This document shows, one piece after another, positions 34,801 to 46,800 of a stretch of 64,000 nt of DNA (positions within the stretch are counted from its first letter, which is position 1; every line of letters starts with the position of its first letter). The stretch is taken from NCBI GenBank assembly GCA_946406115.1, contig OX291554.1, positions 13,465,092 through 13,529,091 on the forward strand. The letters are read 5' to 3'. The notes beneath the pieces are model-generated. The model saw nothing but the letters and a program-made list of their open reading frames with translations, was not told where the DNA came from and did not search any database. This DNA is from Apoda limacodes. Lineage: Eukaryota; Arthropoda; Insecta; Lepidoptera; Limacodidae. A program made the position numbers and the translations under genes.

Positions 34801-37800
34801 CAGAATAAAAACAACCCTTGAGCTATACCTTTACGCTAAAGAATAACATAAAGTTAACAAGAAAGACTCCAACTTGCAAAGAAAAAAGTGTAGATTCGCA
34901 TTTAAAGAACGGCTATGAGAAAATTAAGTTGAATTGCCTAACTGTCTGCTGGACTGTTACTTTGGCGGATATTTTAAATAAGCCTTATTCATTATTTATT
35001 AAATATCTCAATTTTTTTAAAGTTCTGGCACGTTTATTTATAAAGATGGGTTACTAAGAAAACTAAATCACTAAATTATGCTTGTATTTTTTAAGGCGTG
35101 AGAAGAGGCCACCCGTGTGTCCCCATCGAGGGAGGTGAGTTGTTTGTTATAATTAATTAAAGCTCATGTCGATATGCTCGCGATCTAAGTGCAGCTCTGA
35201 GAAATGCGTTAGTGCTGCGACCTAATGCGTTAATTTATCGAAATGACAATCATGTCGATAAAGCACTTAAGCAAGTGCACATACGATAGCTGGTCTTTCC
35301 ACCAAAATTCGACGTTTGGTACTGCCATTTAAGTTCACTCTGATCGTTCTCGTATTGTCTAATGTACCTCCTGGGCGTAGGGAGCTTTCTGTCTAAGGTG
35401 GGCCAGACTGGGCTAGGGTGGGCCCGACTGGGCATTGGTGGGGCAGGCTGGGCTAGGGTAGGGCAGACTGGGCTAGGGTGGGCTTTGCCAAACATACTCT
35501 AAAATAGACTAGTACATACTGTACTCTAAAATACTGTATTTTCGTGAAACATGATTTCACTACAAGGTTGTGGTTTATAGGCGTACTGGGTACCCCGGAT
35601 GTTCCTGCTGCACCCACGTAGCCTACATGCATCTTAATATTTATTTGTTGTTTCCAGGTATTGCAATACGAGAATATGTAAAAGAAAAATATGTCGGTGA
35701 GTAATTTCTTAGAACGTAGTAGATAAAAATTAAAAAAATCGGACAAGTGCGAGTCGGACTCGCGCACGAAGGGTTCCGTACCATTATCTACAAAAACGAG
35801 CAAAAAAATCACGTATGTTTTATGGGAGCCCCCTTAAATATTTACTTTTTCTGTTTTTTAGTATTTGTTGTTATAGCGGCAGCAGATATACATCTGTTCA
35901 GTGAAAATTTCAAGTGTAACGGTTCACGAGATACAGCCTGGTGACAGACGGACGGACGGATGGACAGCGAAGCCTTAGTAATAGGGTTCCTAATTACCTT
36001 TCAGGTACGGAACCCTAAAAACTTATCATTATTTGCTTTTGCATACGCGAATGAAATATTTTTATTTTTTATTGAGAAAATGGAAAATGTGAGACCTAGG
36101 ATGGTTTCGAAATATCTAAAGTACCTACTAGACACGCCAACTAACCTTTGGTGCCTGCTTCGCGTGTTATGTTAGAGGTTACGTAGCATTGAAGGTCTCT
36201 TTGGGTTCAGTAGTCTCCTACTGGTAGTTGTTTGTTCTACTACATGGTACTATCATGATTTGTTAGGGCAATTTAAAACAAGATTTCAAACAAAACCATT
36301 TTTTCTCTACTATTAAATAACACATTCTAAAATTGACAAAATTATTCTTGTCCATAATTTTTAAATTCTAAACAAAACTTTTAAGATTTGCAAGTTAATG
36401 AGGAATTGATGACATTAGACCTTTAAGACCTAAGAAGACTAAATAAATCAAAGTCAGACGTTCCTTCAGCTCCTACAAATGGAAAATATATAAGTAATAT
36501 TAATATCCGTAAACAAATATATCCATTCACACGTTTTAAACTACAGTAATGCTTTTTGCTATAACAACAATAGACGAACAGTGTTCACTATGATTTTCTT
36601 GATCACGCTTATAAGTATCACAAAACAGATAGGTACGTAATATTGTAGTTACAGACCATGCTTTTTTAAAAGTAACTAGTCTTAACAGTATATAGTTTAG
36701 TGAATTTAAGTAATTACCGCACAAGTGCCTTTTAGATACTTTACAGATTTTTTTAATTTTTAGCAAGAAGAATAATGCCTTATAATAATATCAACATTTT
36801 AACACTAATAGTATAATTGCTTTCTGTCCTTCTAGTGTGTTGAAAATAGTCGTATGACACTTGTCAGCTACTACTATAAAAAGCTTTATTTGCATACTGT
36901 TTTATGCAAATAAAGCTAAACTGAGCCAACCAGTGATCAGAAGTTGTGTGTGTCTCGCTAGGTAGAATGCGTATCACAATGCTTTTACAAAACTTATTAA
37001 ATAAAAATAAAGTTATAATAATAAAAAAATCTTTACAGGTTATTTACCCTCATATTTTCCCTTACTAACACTGTGTTTCCTACGCTGCTATTTATGCGTA
37101 CATCGATTAACACGAGCTTGGTTGCACAGGTCAGTTCTAAAGGTTCCCATCGAAGACAACGAACACTGCCGAAAAATAAAGAAAAAACTGTAATATAATT
37201 CCTAAAATATGTTGACGTATGACATTAATTCGTGAAATTGTAGTATTTTGGATTTTTATACATAAAAGAAAGCGCACTAATGATTTCTATAGTACCTACC
37301 TATTAACTTAAAAAACTCGTTCTAGCTGTTCGCCCTCCCTGCCCAGAAAAACCGTAAAAGGTTGGCCAGTTGTAGTCGGATGCGGAAGGTAAAGGACTGT
37401 TTAAAATGGCTCAATTATGTCCAACAGTGGACCAATATAAGCTAATACTATGAAGATAACGTATCTGAGATCAGTCTATGGCTCAATTATGTCCAACAGT
37501 GGACCAATGTAAGCTAATATTATGAAGATGACATATCTGAGAACAGTCTATGGCTCAATTATGTCCATTAGTGGACCAATATAAGCTAATATTATGAAAA
37601 TGACGTATCTGACAACAGTCTAAAAATAAAATTTCTATTAACAACAAACAGATTTCATACTGTTTAAAAAGAATAATTTGTGGAAACTCGTCAATAATTT
37701 TTTAATAATATACTTTACAATTGGCTAAAGTAATATTAAAAAGACCCAAATGCTTAACCAATAAAATGATAAATTATCCTTTGCGAACGCAAACAAAATT

Positions 37801-40800
37801 ACTACTAGAAAAATTATATTTAAGACAATTGATTCTATTTATAAATTCCAAAGGTATTCCAAGAAACTAATACGAATTGATAAATTATTGTAATTTTTGT
37901 TTTTTGTCAATACCACTTTAAAGAATTTCAAAATAGTATTGTCTTACAAAAATGTTTCCTGATATTACATTAAATTTTATTTATAACATTTCAGATTGAC
38001 TGCATTAAAACGAAAGAGAGTGGAGGAGTGTAAAAGGTAAATAGTAGATTGTTGAAAAACGTTGTCATTATATTCTCCTTAGTTTGTTGGATAGAGGACA
38101 AAAAGTGACATCTTGCTGCACCAAGTGTTTGGATATTTAGACTAAATACCGATGTGCAGCAAAAACCACTAAACAAGGTTCAAAATCTGCTTTTCTTTCA
38201 ACTATGCAAGAAAACAAAGACTTAGCACCAGCCGTAGACTTCTGACAACGAAAAATTACGTTTTACAGTTTCCCCCCACGTGCCCGTTTTACTTCAGTAA
38301 ATGATGTAGCATGCTGTTTACCAAATTTCTTATACGTTTTTGGTCGATATTTGACTATTCTTCTACTAGCGCATCCGTAACGTGTGTGGATTTGGATTGC
38401 GTTGTCTACCGCGTCTTCCGAGTTTGTCGCAAGCATGTTCTAAGTGGACACTTACAGCGGGGCTGGTTCACAAGTTCAAAGTAGCACACAGTCGCAATAT
38501 ATTTGAGCTTAGCTGCACCTCACTAAGGACACGGGCTTGGAGCAGGATACTTAGGCTATAGTCAAAGCTTGTTGCCATTCAGCTGTCGATAGTTTCCAAG
38601 CCGCTCATAAGGCCTCTGACGTGGTTTAAAGATTGTTCTGTCATATGACATCGCAGCCAGGAACGACGATTTAACGTGCCCTCTTAAACACAGGAATTAT
38701 ATAAATAGCTTACGCACGGCATACAATAAGAGCGACAAAATATGGATCCTAAAGGTTTTCACCACATTTAACTTCAAATTATGGACATCATCCATTACGG
38801 TTTTCGTTCTTAGATCCGCCACTTAGAAGGTCATTATTCAAAAACTCAATTAACTGGTTTCGTGCCAATTTTGATACACAATTCACAAACCATCATTTTG
38901 CTCATGCGCAGTACAAATTGTAATATATAATGGATTTTTATCCAACATTTCTGCACTGTAAACCTAGGATAAAATAAATTTTCATAAACTGTTTTTATAG
39001 TCATAAAAGTGACGTTTTCTGCTTGCATTTCAGGTGAACTAATATAAATTAATTGGTTGTTGAAAGAAAAATTAAATTGTACACAATTAAGCAAAACAAT
39101 TAACATTTATCGACCGATTTCTTTTATAGACACAAGCGCGGTACTTCGAAGAAAGTTAGGATGCTAAACGTTACAGACAAACCGAAATACATGGGAGATG
39201 ACGATTCTACTTGCGGAGTTGAAGAAATGCCACCACAAGAACAGGTAAGCTTAGTTTGATAATATTTTCACTAAGACCTCATCTTTGCTATAAGCACGGA
39301 CGCTAAGCAAGAAGAATTTCGTACAATGACCGGTCACTACTTGTCTCTGCTGCACGCGTATAATTATTTGCCGTTGCGCTCCTCTATGACAGCGGTCATT
39401 GGATCTGTGCTAGTGAGACAAACGAAATTTTGCCTGCTTAGCGTCAGTGCCATAGAAGACCTTAACGATAAAATTACCTTACTGTTTAGGTGCGAATCCC
39501 ACCTCATTTGAAACGAGGAGCTATAGCAACCCATTCACTGACAATCTTACCTTGCACTAAAGAAAGAAAACACATTCGTTACGGTGTTTTAATGGGAACG
39601 ATTAATATGTATGACAGTAAATTTAGTAAGTACAAATCAATCAAGAGGTACATTTCGAAGTATTTTTAATGCTCTTAATAAATGTATCAATGTTGTAGGT
39701 ACAAGATCGAGAGGCAGGCAAGCCCTTGTAATGAGCGTTATGGCTTATTGTTTAGCCTTCCATTATCATCCAAAGCAGTGGACTATGAAGCTTATAGACA
39801 ATCTGGTAGATTCTGGGGATCAGTGGTAAGAACAACATAAATTATTATTAGCACTTTTTAGTTTTTACCTAAGTTTCTCTGCGTTTTAGGGTTATACATA
39901 GACTTCGAATTCTATAATCTGTCATATAGACTGCGCAATAGCCACACAAAATTGACCATCTTTTAGAAAGAGACAAAGCAAACTTGTGGTCTTTCTTCCT
40001 GTTTGTATCAACGTTCAACGTCGAAAGAAAAAGGAAAAGACAGCGTCCGTCTATCAAGGTCTATTTTCGTTGTTTGTGTCTATTATAACAAGTTAGAAAT
40101 AGACAAGAGACCAAATGTTCACTTCGTCTCTGTCACACTCTTGCGACCATTTTTTTGCTGACTAGGAAATGCGCTGTACAGTTCTCGATGAATGAATGAA
40201 ATTTTCTTTATTGCACAATTTAAATAGATGTACAATAAAAAGCTATAATAAAGTACATATAGGCGACCTTATCCCTAAAAAGCGATCTCTGCCAGGCAAA
40301 CCTTTGGTTAGAGGAGAATACAAAGAGAAGTAGGTGGTGCGGTGACGAAAGAGGTAAGTTGTAATTAGAATAAACATACACACAATGTATAATAAACATA
40401 ATTAACAAGTATATAACATAAATATAATAAATAAACAAAATATAAGTAAACATACATATACAAGACATTTGAAATAAAATAACAAACACAAAATAAGACA
40501 ATTTTAACTCTGTGAGTTTAACACTGTGAGTTTGAGATTAAAAGATAATGTTTTGAAATTGGTTTTTAAAAATAACCACAGATTGTGAGCGCCTAGTAGT
40601 CAGTGGAAGAGAATTCCATAGCTGTATAGCCTGAACTGTGAAAGAACGATTATAAAAATTACCTTCCGACGCATAATGACCAATACGCGAAATGACCAAT
40701 CCAAAATTCGCATATTGACACATTAGCAAAAAGCCTAATACGCAAAACGACTCATCCGCAAAATGACTTGTACGCAAAATGACCAATACGCATTATGACA

Positions 40801-43800
40801 CATTCTCACAACGACACACCGTTTAAAAACTAAGTCTTTTTGGATTTTTATTGAAAATATTCTGTGTTTAATATTTTGACACTTGTAATTTTTCACTACC
40901 TTGCGATGCTCTTCATTTCCGATAATTTGATTTGATTTTTGTGTGATGTTTTGTGCAGAAATGTTGGATCTCATAAAGATCTTCATTTCGGATGACAGCT
41001 GTCAAACTAGAAAAGGCTATATCTCAGTAACTATTCATCGTAAGCAGGTAGTTTCCTTACAGAAATGATAGATCTCGTCAAGATCTTTATTTCAGATGAC
41101 AGCTGTCAAACTAGAAAGGGCTATATTCTTAATTTTTCAAGCACACTGATTTATTTATTCACACCACTGGCTTTTCGGTGAAGAAAAACATCGTGAGGAA
41201 ACCTGCATACGTCAAGAAAAATAAATGACGTATTCGAAGTCCACAATCCGCAATGGGGCCGCGTTTGGACTATAGCCCAAATCACCCTCGCTTATGAGGG
41301 TAGGCCGTGCCCCAGCAGTGGGGACGTATGAAGGCTGGTAAGCAATTGGTAAAATACAAAAAGTTTGTGGAATTTTTAACCTATATTACCTCTTCTAAAA
41401 AGTGGAAAAACCAATTTATATGCAAATAGGAACAGAACTAATTGGATATATAATACTAATATTATAGACGTTAATGTTGAGAATTTTGAAACTTATTCTA
41501 GCTGACTATCACCATACAAATCGTTGAATCATTTCTGTATCCAAGAAACTGGATGACTGATTTTGAATATTAATAATTTTTATACAGATGGCACTAACAG
41601 AGATTGTTCTAGGCCTTTTAAAGAACTATTATAGTTGGACAGCTGTCATCGAAAATAAAGATCGACGAGATCAACGAGATTAACGAGATCTATCACTTTG
41701 GTAAGAAAACGACTAGTCTACAATCAATAGTTTCAGAGATAGTCATTCTTAGTTTGACAGCTCTCATCTGAAATAAAGATTTTGACGAGATCTATTACTT
41801 TGGTAAAGAACCGACTAGTCTACAATCAATAGTTTCAGAGATATAGCCCTTCTTTTTAGTTTGACAGCTGTCATCTGAAATAAAGACTTTGCCGAGATCT
41901 ATCACTTTGGTAAGGAAACCACTAGTCTGAGATCAATAGTTTCGGAGATATAGTCATTTTTAGTTTGACAGTTGTCATCTGAAATAAAGATCTTGACGAG
42001 ATCTATTACTTTGGTAAAGAAACGACTAGTCTACACTCAATAGTTTCAGAGATATAGTCATTCTTAGTTTGACAGCTGTCATCGAAAATAAAGATCTTGA
42101 CGAGATCTTTTACTTTGGTAAGGAAAAAACTAGTCTACAATCAATAGTTTCAGAGATATAGTCATTCTTAGTTTGACAGCTGTCATCGAAAATAAAGCTC
42201 TTGACGAGATCTATCACTTTGGTAGAGAAACGACTAGTCTAAGATCAATAGTTTCGGAGATAGTCATTCTTAGTTTGACAGCTCTCATCTGAAATAAAGA
42301 TTTTGACGAGATCTATTACTTTGGTAAAGAACCGACTAGTCTACAATCAATAGTTTCAGAGATATAGCCCTTCTTTTTAGTTTGACAGCTGTCATCTGAA
42401 ATAAAGACTTTGCCGAGATCTATCACTTTGGTAAGGAAACCACTAGTCTAAGATAAATAGTTTCGGAGATATAGTCATTTTTAGTTTGACAGTTGTCATC
42501 TGAAATAAAGATCTTGACGAGATCTATTACTTTGGTAAAGAAACGACTAGTCTACACTCAATAGTTTCAGAGATATAGTCATTCTTAGTTTGACAGCTGT
42601 CATCGAAAATAAAGATCTTGACGAGATCTATCACTTTGGTAGAGAAACGACTAGTCTAAGATCAATAGTTTCGGAGATAGTCATTCTTAGTTTGACAGCT
42701 CTCATCTGAAATAAAGATCTTGACGAGATCTATTACTTTGGTAAAGAAATGACTAGTCTACAATCAAGAGTTTCAGAGATATAGCCCTTTTTTTTAGTTT
42801 GACAGCTGTCATCTGAAATGAAGATCTTGCCGAGATCTATCACTTTGGTAAGGAAACGACTAGTCTAAGATCAATAGTTTCGGAGATATAGTCATTCTTA
42901 GTTTGACAGCTGTCATCGAAAATAAAGATCTTGACGAGATCTATCACTTTGGTAAGAAAACGACTAGTCTACAATTAATTGTTTCAGAGATATAGCCCTT
43001 TCTAGTTTGACAGCTGTCATCTGAAATAAAGAGTTTGACGAGATCTATCACTTTAGTAAAGAAACGACTAGTCTAAGATCAATATTTTTAGAGATAAAAA
43101 TAAAAGACTAATTATCGTTAGATTTTAACATTTGAAGTTACCTGAAATGCATTAGCCCATTACTATGAAATACTAAAAAAAAGATGCAATGTACTATGGG
43201 TTATACAGGGGGTATATAATTTGAAAATATAAGCAACTGGTACCACGAGGAATAGGTTGTCCTCGGGGACCCATTAATGGGTCAATTCAATGGGTCCACG
43301 AGGAAACGCCAACCAATTGTAGACGGCACTACCAGTAGCGCGTGCCGTCGTCGGTAGTGCCGTTTACAATAAACGAAAAGAAACTACTAGACGCATAATT
43401 ACCAATAAAACTTAAAATATTTTTAAGTTTAAAAGACTTAGTTATAAACGATATGTCGTTTTGCGAATGCGTCGTTGTGCGTATTGGTTATTTTGCGTAT
43501 GGGTCGTTTTGCGTATGTATCATTTTGCGTATTCGTCGAAATGCTAATGTGTCGTTGTGCGATTTTTTTTTTTCAATATTTTTCATTATGCGTATGAAGG
43601 AAAAATTAGTGTTGTGAGCTGGCGTTTTTAAAAGAAGACTAGTAGACAAGCGAAGTGTAAGTGTAGAAGAGGAAATAAATTGAAATCGTTCTTTCAAATA
43701 GTAAAGAGTTGATGGATTGAATAGTATGTTATAAAGTAGTGTAAGAGTATGGGTATTCCGGCGAAGTCGAATTAGGAGCCACTGCTGAGCACGAAATTGA

Positions 43801-46800
43801 GAGACATGATCGTATTTGCGTAATCCAAATATAAATCGAATACAGAGATTTTGAAGCCGCTTAAGTTTAGTTAATTGCTCCTCAGTGACATTAATATAGC
43901 AGGTATCAGCATAATCAAGAATAGGAAGAAGTAAAGATTGTGCAAGTGCAACTTTTGTGGTTATAGGTAACAGATTACGTAACCGCCTCATCCTCATACC
44001 CTCGTCCCTAATACACTCATTTGATTCCGATAAAACTTTAGTAAGTTGTTGGTTACACGACCAGAAAGGTTTCTGAATTACGAGTAGTTAGTACAACTAT
44101 AATTCGTGAAGTGTGAGAAGTTTTAACAAATGAGTGATTTTCAGATAGTTTACCAGATTTTTTTTTATTTCTGTCTGAATTGAGACGTTAAGGGAGGGAC
44201 TATAGTCACGGCGACTGAGTAGTTTTTGGGGTGCGGGGTGCAGCGGCTGAGTACTTTTAACACCAATATCAAAAGCAGCATGTAGCCGAAACGCGGTGTA
44301 GCATCGTTGCAGGAGCAAACTTGCCGGTCGCTGATGTTAAAAGCATAGTGTCTGCTGAGGTCCAAAATGATGGCGCTCACGTAATCGCTGGAGTAATAGT
44401 AAAAAATGTTATATGACAAGTTCTTCGCAGGCGCCACCATCTCAAGGTACCCGAAGTTAAATAAATTTAAATTTTTAGGTACCTACAATGCGCAGATAAA
44501 GTTCATGATCACTCAGCTGTACAAGGTATATGTGAAGTGTTACCCTTTGGAAAGAAACAGGTGCTGTCATTAAATAAAAAGAAGATGCAAATATTGCTTG
44601 GGGAACCTGATATCGTTGGATATACAATGACCCCAGATCCAACAGTTTACAATTTATGCCGAGGCTTCAAAGCTTTCTTCAAGGACTATAGAGCTGGGAT
44701 TTTACTAACTAGGTAAATGATTATTTTACTTATTTTTTTAAATATTAAAACACATATATAGTAGTTTGGTATTAAAAAAGATTTAGTTAAAAACGATTTA
44801 TATTATATACAGGGTCCTTAAAGTAATAATTTGGAGAGACAAGATATGCTACTACATTTTTGATCCTGCTGGCAGAGACGCAAGAGCCTATTCTAACTTT
44901 TCAAAAGGTTGTGCTGCCTTAATTAATGTGAAAGATTTAGATGGTGTGGCAGAAATACTACTGGCTCGTACTGTGCTTGAAGATCAAAAGTTCGTACTAG
45001 CCCCCGTAAAGGTACTAAAAATTATGGATGAAAAAGAAGATGACGATATAGAATCAGATAAAGAGCTAACTCAAACTGAAAAAGCTATGATGGGATATCG
45101 AATCTTAAATGAAAGTAGTGCTATAGTGAACGCTAACATGCACTTAGGTGACAGATGTTTTGAAGATACTAAATATAGACAAGCTTTACCAATAGCTATC
45201 ACTGCGTTGACTTACTCAAAAATTTCGCCTCCCAATACTTGGTACACAAAAACTATTGATAAAATTCTACGCTTGGGCAATAAGCTATTTGTTGATACTA
45301 CTTATCCAAAAACTATGGTTGATATAACAGTTGATAACATTCCCAGTGAAATAATTGTAGGTCCATATACATGTGAGATAATTATATATAGAGATAATGT
45401 TAAAGGACAGCTCTTCACTTCTAAAGAATGCATATTGAATATTAGAACCGGCTTAAAAGAGTTTTTCAGTGGAGCGTACACTAGTGGTATTCTAGAATTT
45501 AACAACTATACACTAGGAATCTGGAAACAAAAGGATATGTTTTATTTGTTCGACCCGTACCCACGAACAACTGATGGCTTACGAACACTTGGAACTGGTA
45601 AAGCATGCTGCTGGATGTTCTTAAGTCCCGAGGCAATGACTGAAGTTTTCATCAATAATTGGAAGTATTTGCCTGTAACAACCCAGTTTAGTATCCACGC
45701 TTTCAAAGTGTTGAGGTTAAAGAAAGGAGTACCAAAGGTAATTTAGAGAACAATATTAGAGGAATTACTCGATTCATTGGAATTTCTTTTTTTGTTGTTG
45801 CCTCAGATGTTGTATGTACGTCCTTACTGTAGAAGACAATATCTTCTTAAAGGAAAAGATGCTTTGGATAGGCTAGGCTTTAGTTATCCACGCTAGCCTA
45901 GTGTGGATTGGTGGACTTTGTTAATTTAGTGGCCCTCGACTGTTTTTAAACCGTACATAAGGCTAAAGGTTTTACTTGGGTTAACCATTGCCGTATATTT
46001 GAAAACTAAAAATAAAAAAGAAAAGACACCGTATACACGAACTAATTACCACATTTCATAATCCAGCAGCAAATATTAGGTCTGTATAGTCGAATTATTG
46101 ATACTAAGTGCATAATGTACATACTGCGGTCAAACATATAGCTCCTAAAATAAAGCGATACATATATGTATAGATACAACTAAATAAAAGCACACGTGTG
46201 TATGTAGGAGATGGTAAACGAGCGCATCTTACATGTTACACATTCATTAAGCGGGTTTTACTATTTAGATTAGACAATAACAACGTCTAACGCGCAATAA
46301 ATATGCAATCTGCGCGATTGTAGCCAAAGCTGGCAGACAGCTTGTTGAGCTTCTCGCACATTCTAAAATCATAGCATTATTTCCAAATATAAATTAATAA
46401 TACTACTCGTATTTCAGACACGAATAATTTGTTGTCTAAGTCAAGAGGGAGTATCAGGAAAAGAGAAGGGTCTAGCCAGTCAGGAACAAGGAGATGGTGT
46501 ACAAGTTCTTCAGAATGCCCAACCTGTAAGAGACGATTTTAGAATAGATATCGATATCGATGGTAATCCGTTGTGTTTAACGTTTTTATCCTCATAGAAT
46601 GCGACCACGCGAAGAAGCGATGTGATCATCGCGCGTTCGAGCGATGCGGAGACTCGAGTGTCCTAATAGGATGGTCACAGTATCGTGCGAACATATCGTT
46701 TCTTTGCATACACTATAAAATTACATCAGAACCACGGTTCATGAATGTAATGTTCAATCTAAAATAATCCAACTCACCACATAGTCCATTGAAATGTTAC

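Larger units (their letters stand above)
35697..37994. other. Intron 9
   Basis: Family A copy 3 near the left end and a 72-bp tandem repeat at 37407. A candidate exon at about 37039 was considered and rejected. The rest is AT-rich. Confidence 0.45.
40662..43600. mobile_element. Foldback-like composite element with satellite core (2,939 bp)
   Basis: Flanked by an exact 8-bp duplication, AAAAATTA (40654-40661 and 43601-43608). The ends 'ccttccgacgcataatga' and, reversed, 'ccttcatacgcataatga' are inverted. Behind each end lie about nine degenerate 16-bp units of the type 'acgcaaaatgaccaat' (40668-40815; complement at 43452-43600). The inside holds inverted copies of the 104-bp satellite unit (about 40975-41130), a family B repeat (41162-41345) and the tandem array (41628-43100). 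No transposase. Structured ends made of short tandem repeats recall foldback/Galileo-type elements, but the superfamily is not settled. Confidence 0.85.
40187..44050 (-). pseudogene. LINE 3' half, interrupted by a 2.9-kb insertion
   Basis: Reading the minus strand, 44050-43609 encodes RRLRNLLPITTKVALAQSLL, then PILDYADTCYINVTEEQLTK, NLCIRFIFGLRKYDHVSQF and RLRRNTHTLTLLYNILF, the thumb region after the RT active site. The frame resumes at 40661-40539 with RSFTVQAIQLWNSLPL and a short tail. The 3' end at about 40187 has AATAAA (minus) and a (CATT)n tail. The two halves are separated by the element at 40662-43600, flanked by AAAAATTA on both sides. The 5' part with the catalytic YADD is missing. 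Confidence 0.85.
39826..44478. other. Intron 13, the largest intron
   Basis: 4.65 kb, filled mostly by a minus-strand LINE that is itself split by a foldback-like element with a satellite core. Left over are 39826-40186 and 44051-44478, in which I recognise nothing certain. Confidence 0.5.

Noticed and set aside
35250..35495. Proline-rich minus-strand protein
   Set aside because: It is translation of a 20-bp GC-rich minisatellite.
37039..37132. Candidate exon after 'tctttacag' reading LFTLIFSLTNTVFPTLLF with a possible donor cag|gtcagt
   Set aside because: Its phase in (2) fits, but it would add a hydrophobic stretch unlike its basic neighbours, and the donor is less convincing than that of the exon at 37995, which joins exon 9 directly in phase.
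41628..43100. CRISPR-like array
   Set aside because: The repeats are contiguous 104-bp monomers without unique spacers, in a eukaryotic intron, within a transposable element.
46526..46562. Extension of exon 16 (VRDDFRIDIDID) to a second donor at 46563
   Set aside because: It leaves phase 1, which the exon 17 acceptor cannot take. The donor at 46526 is in phase and closer to consensus.
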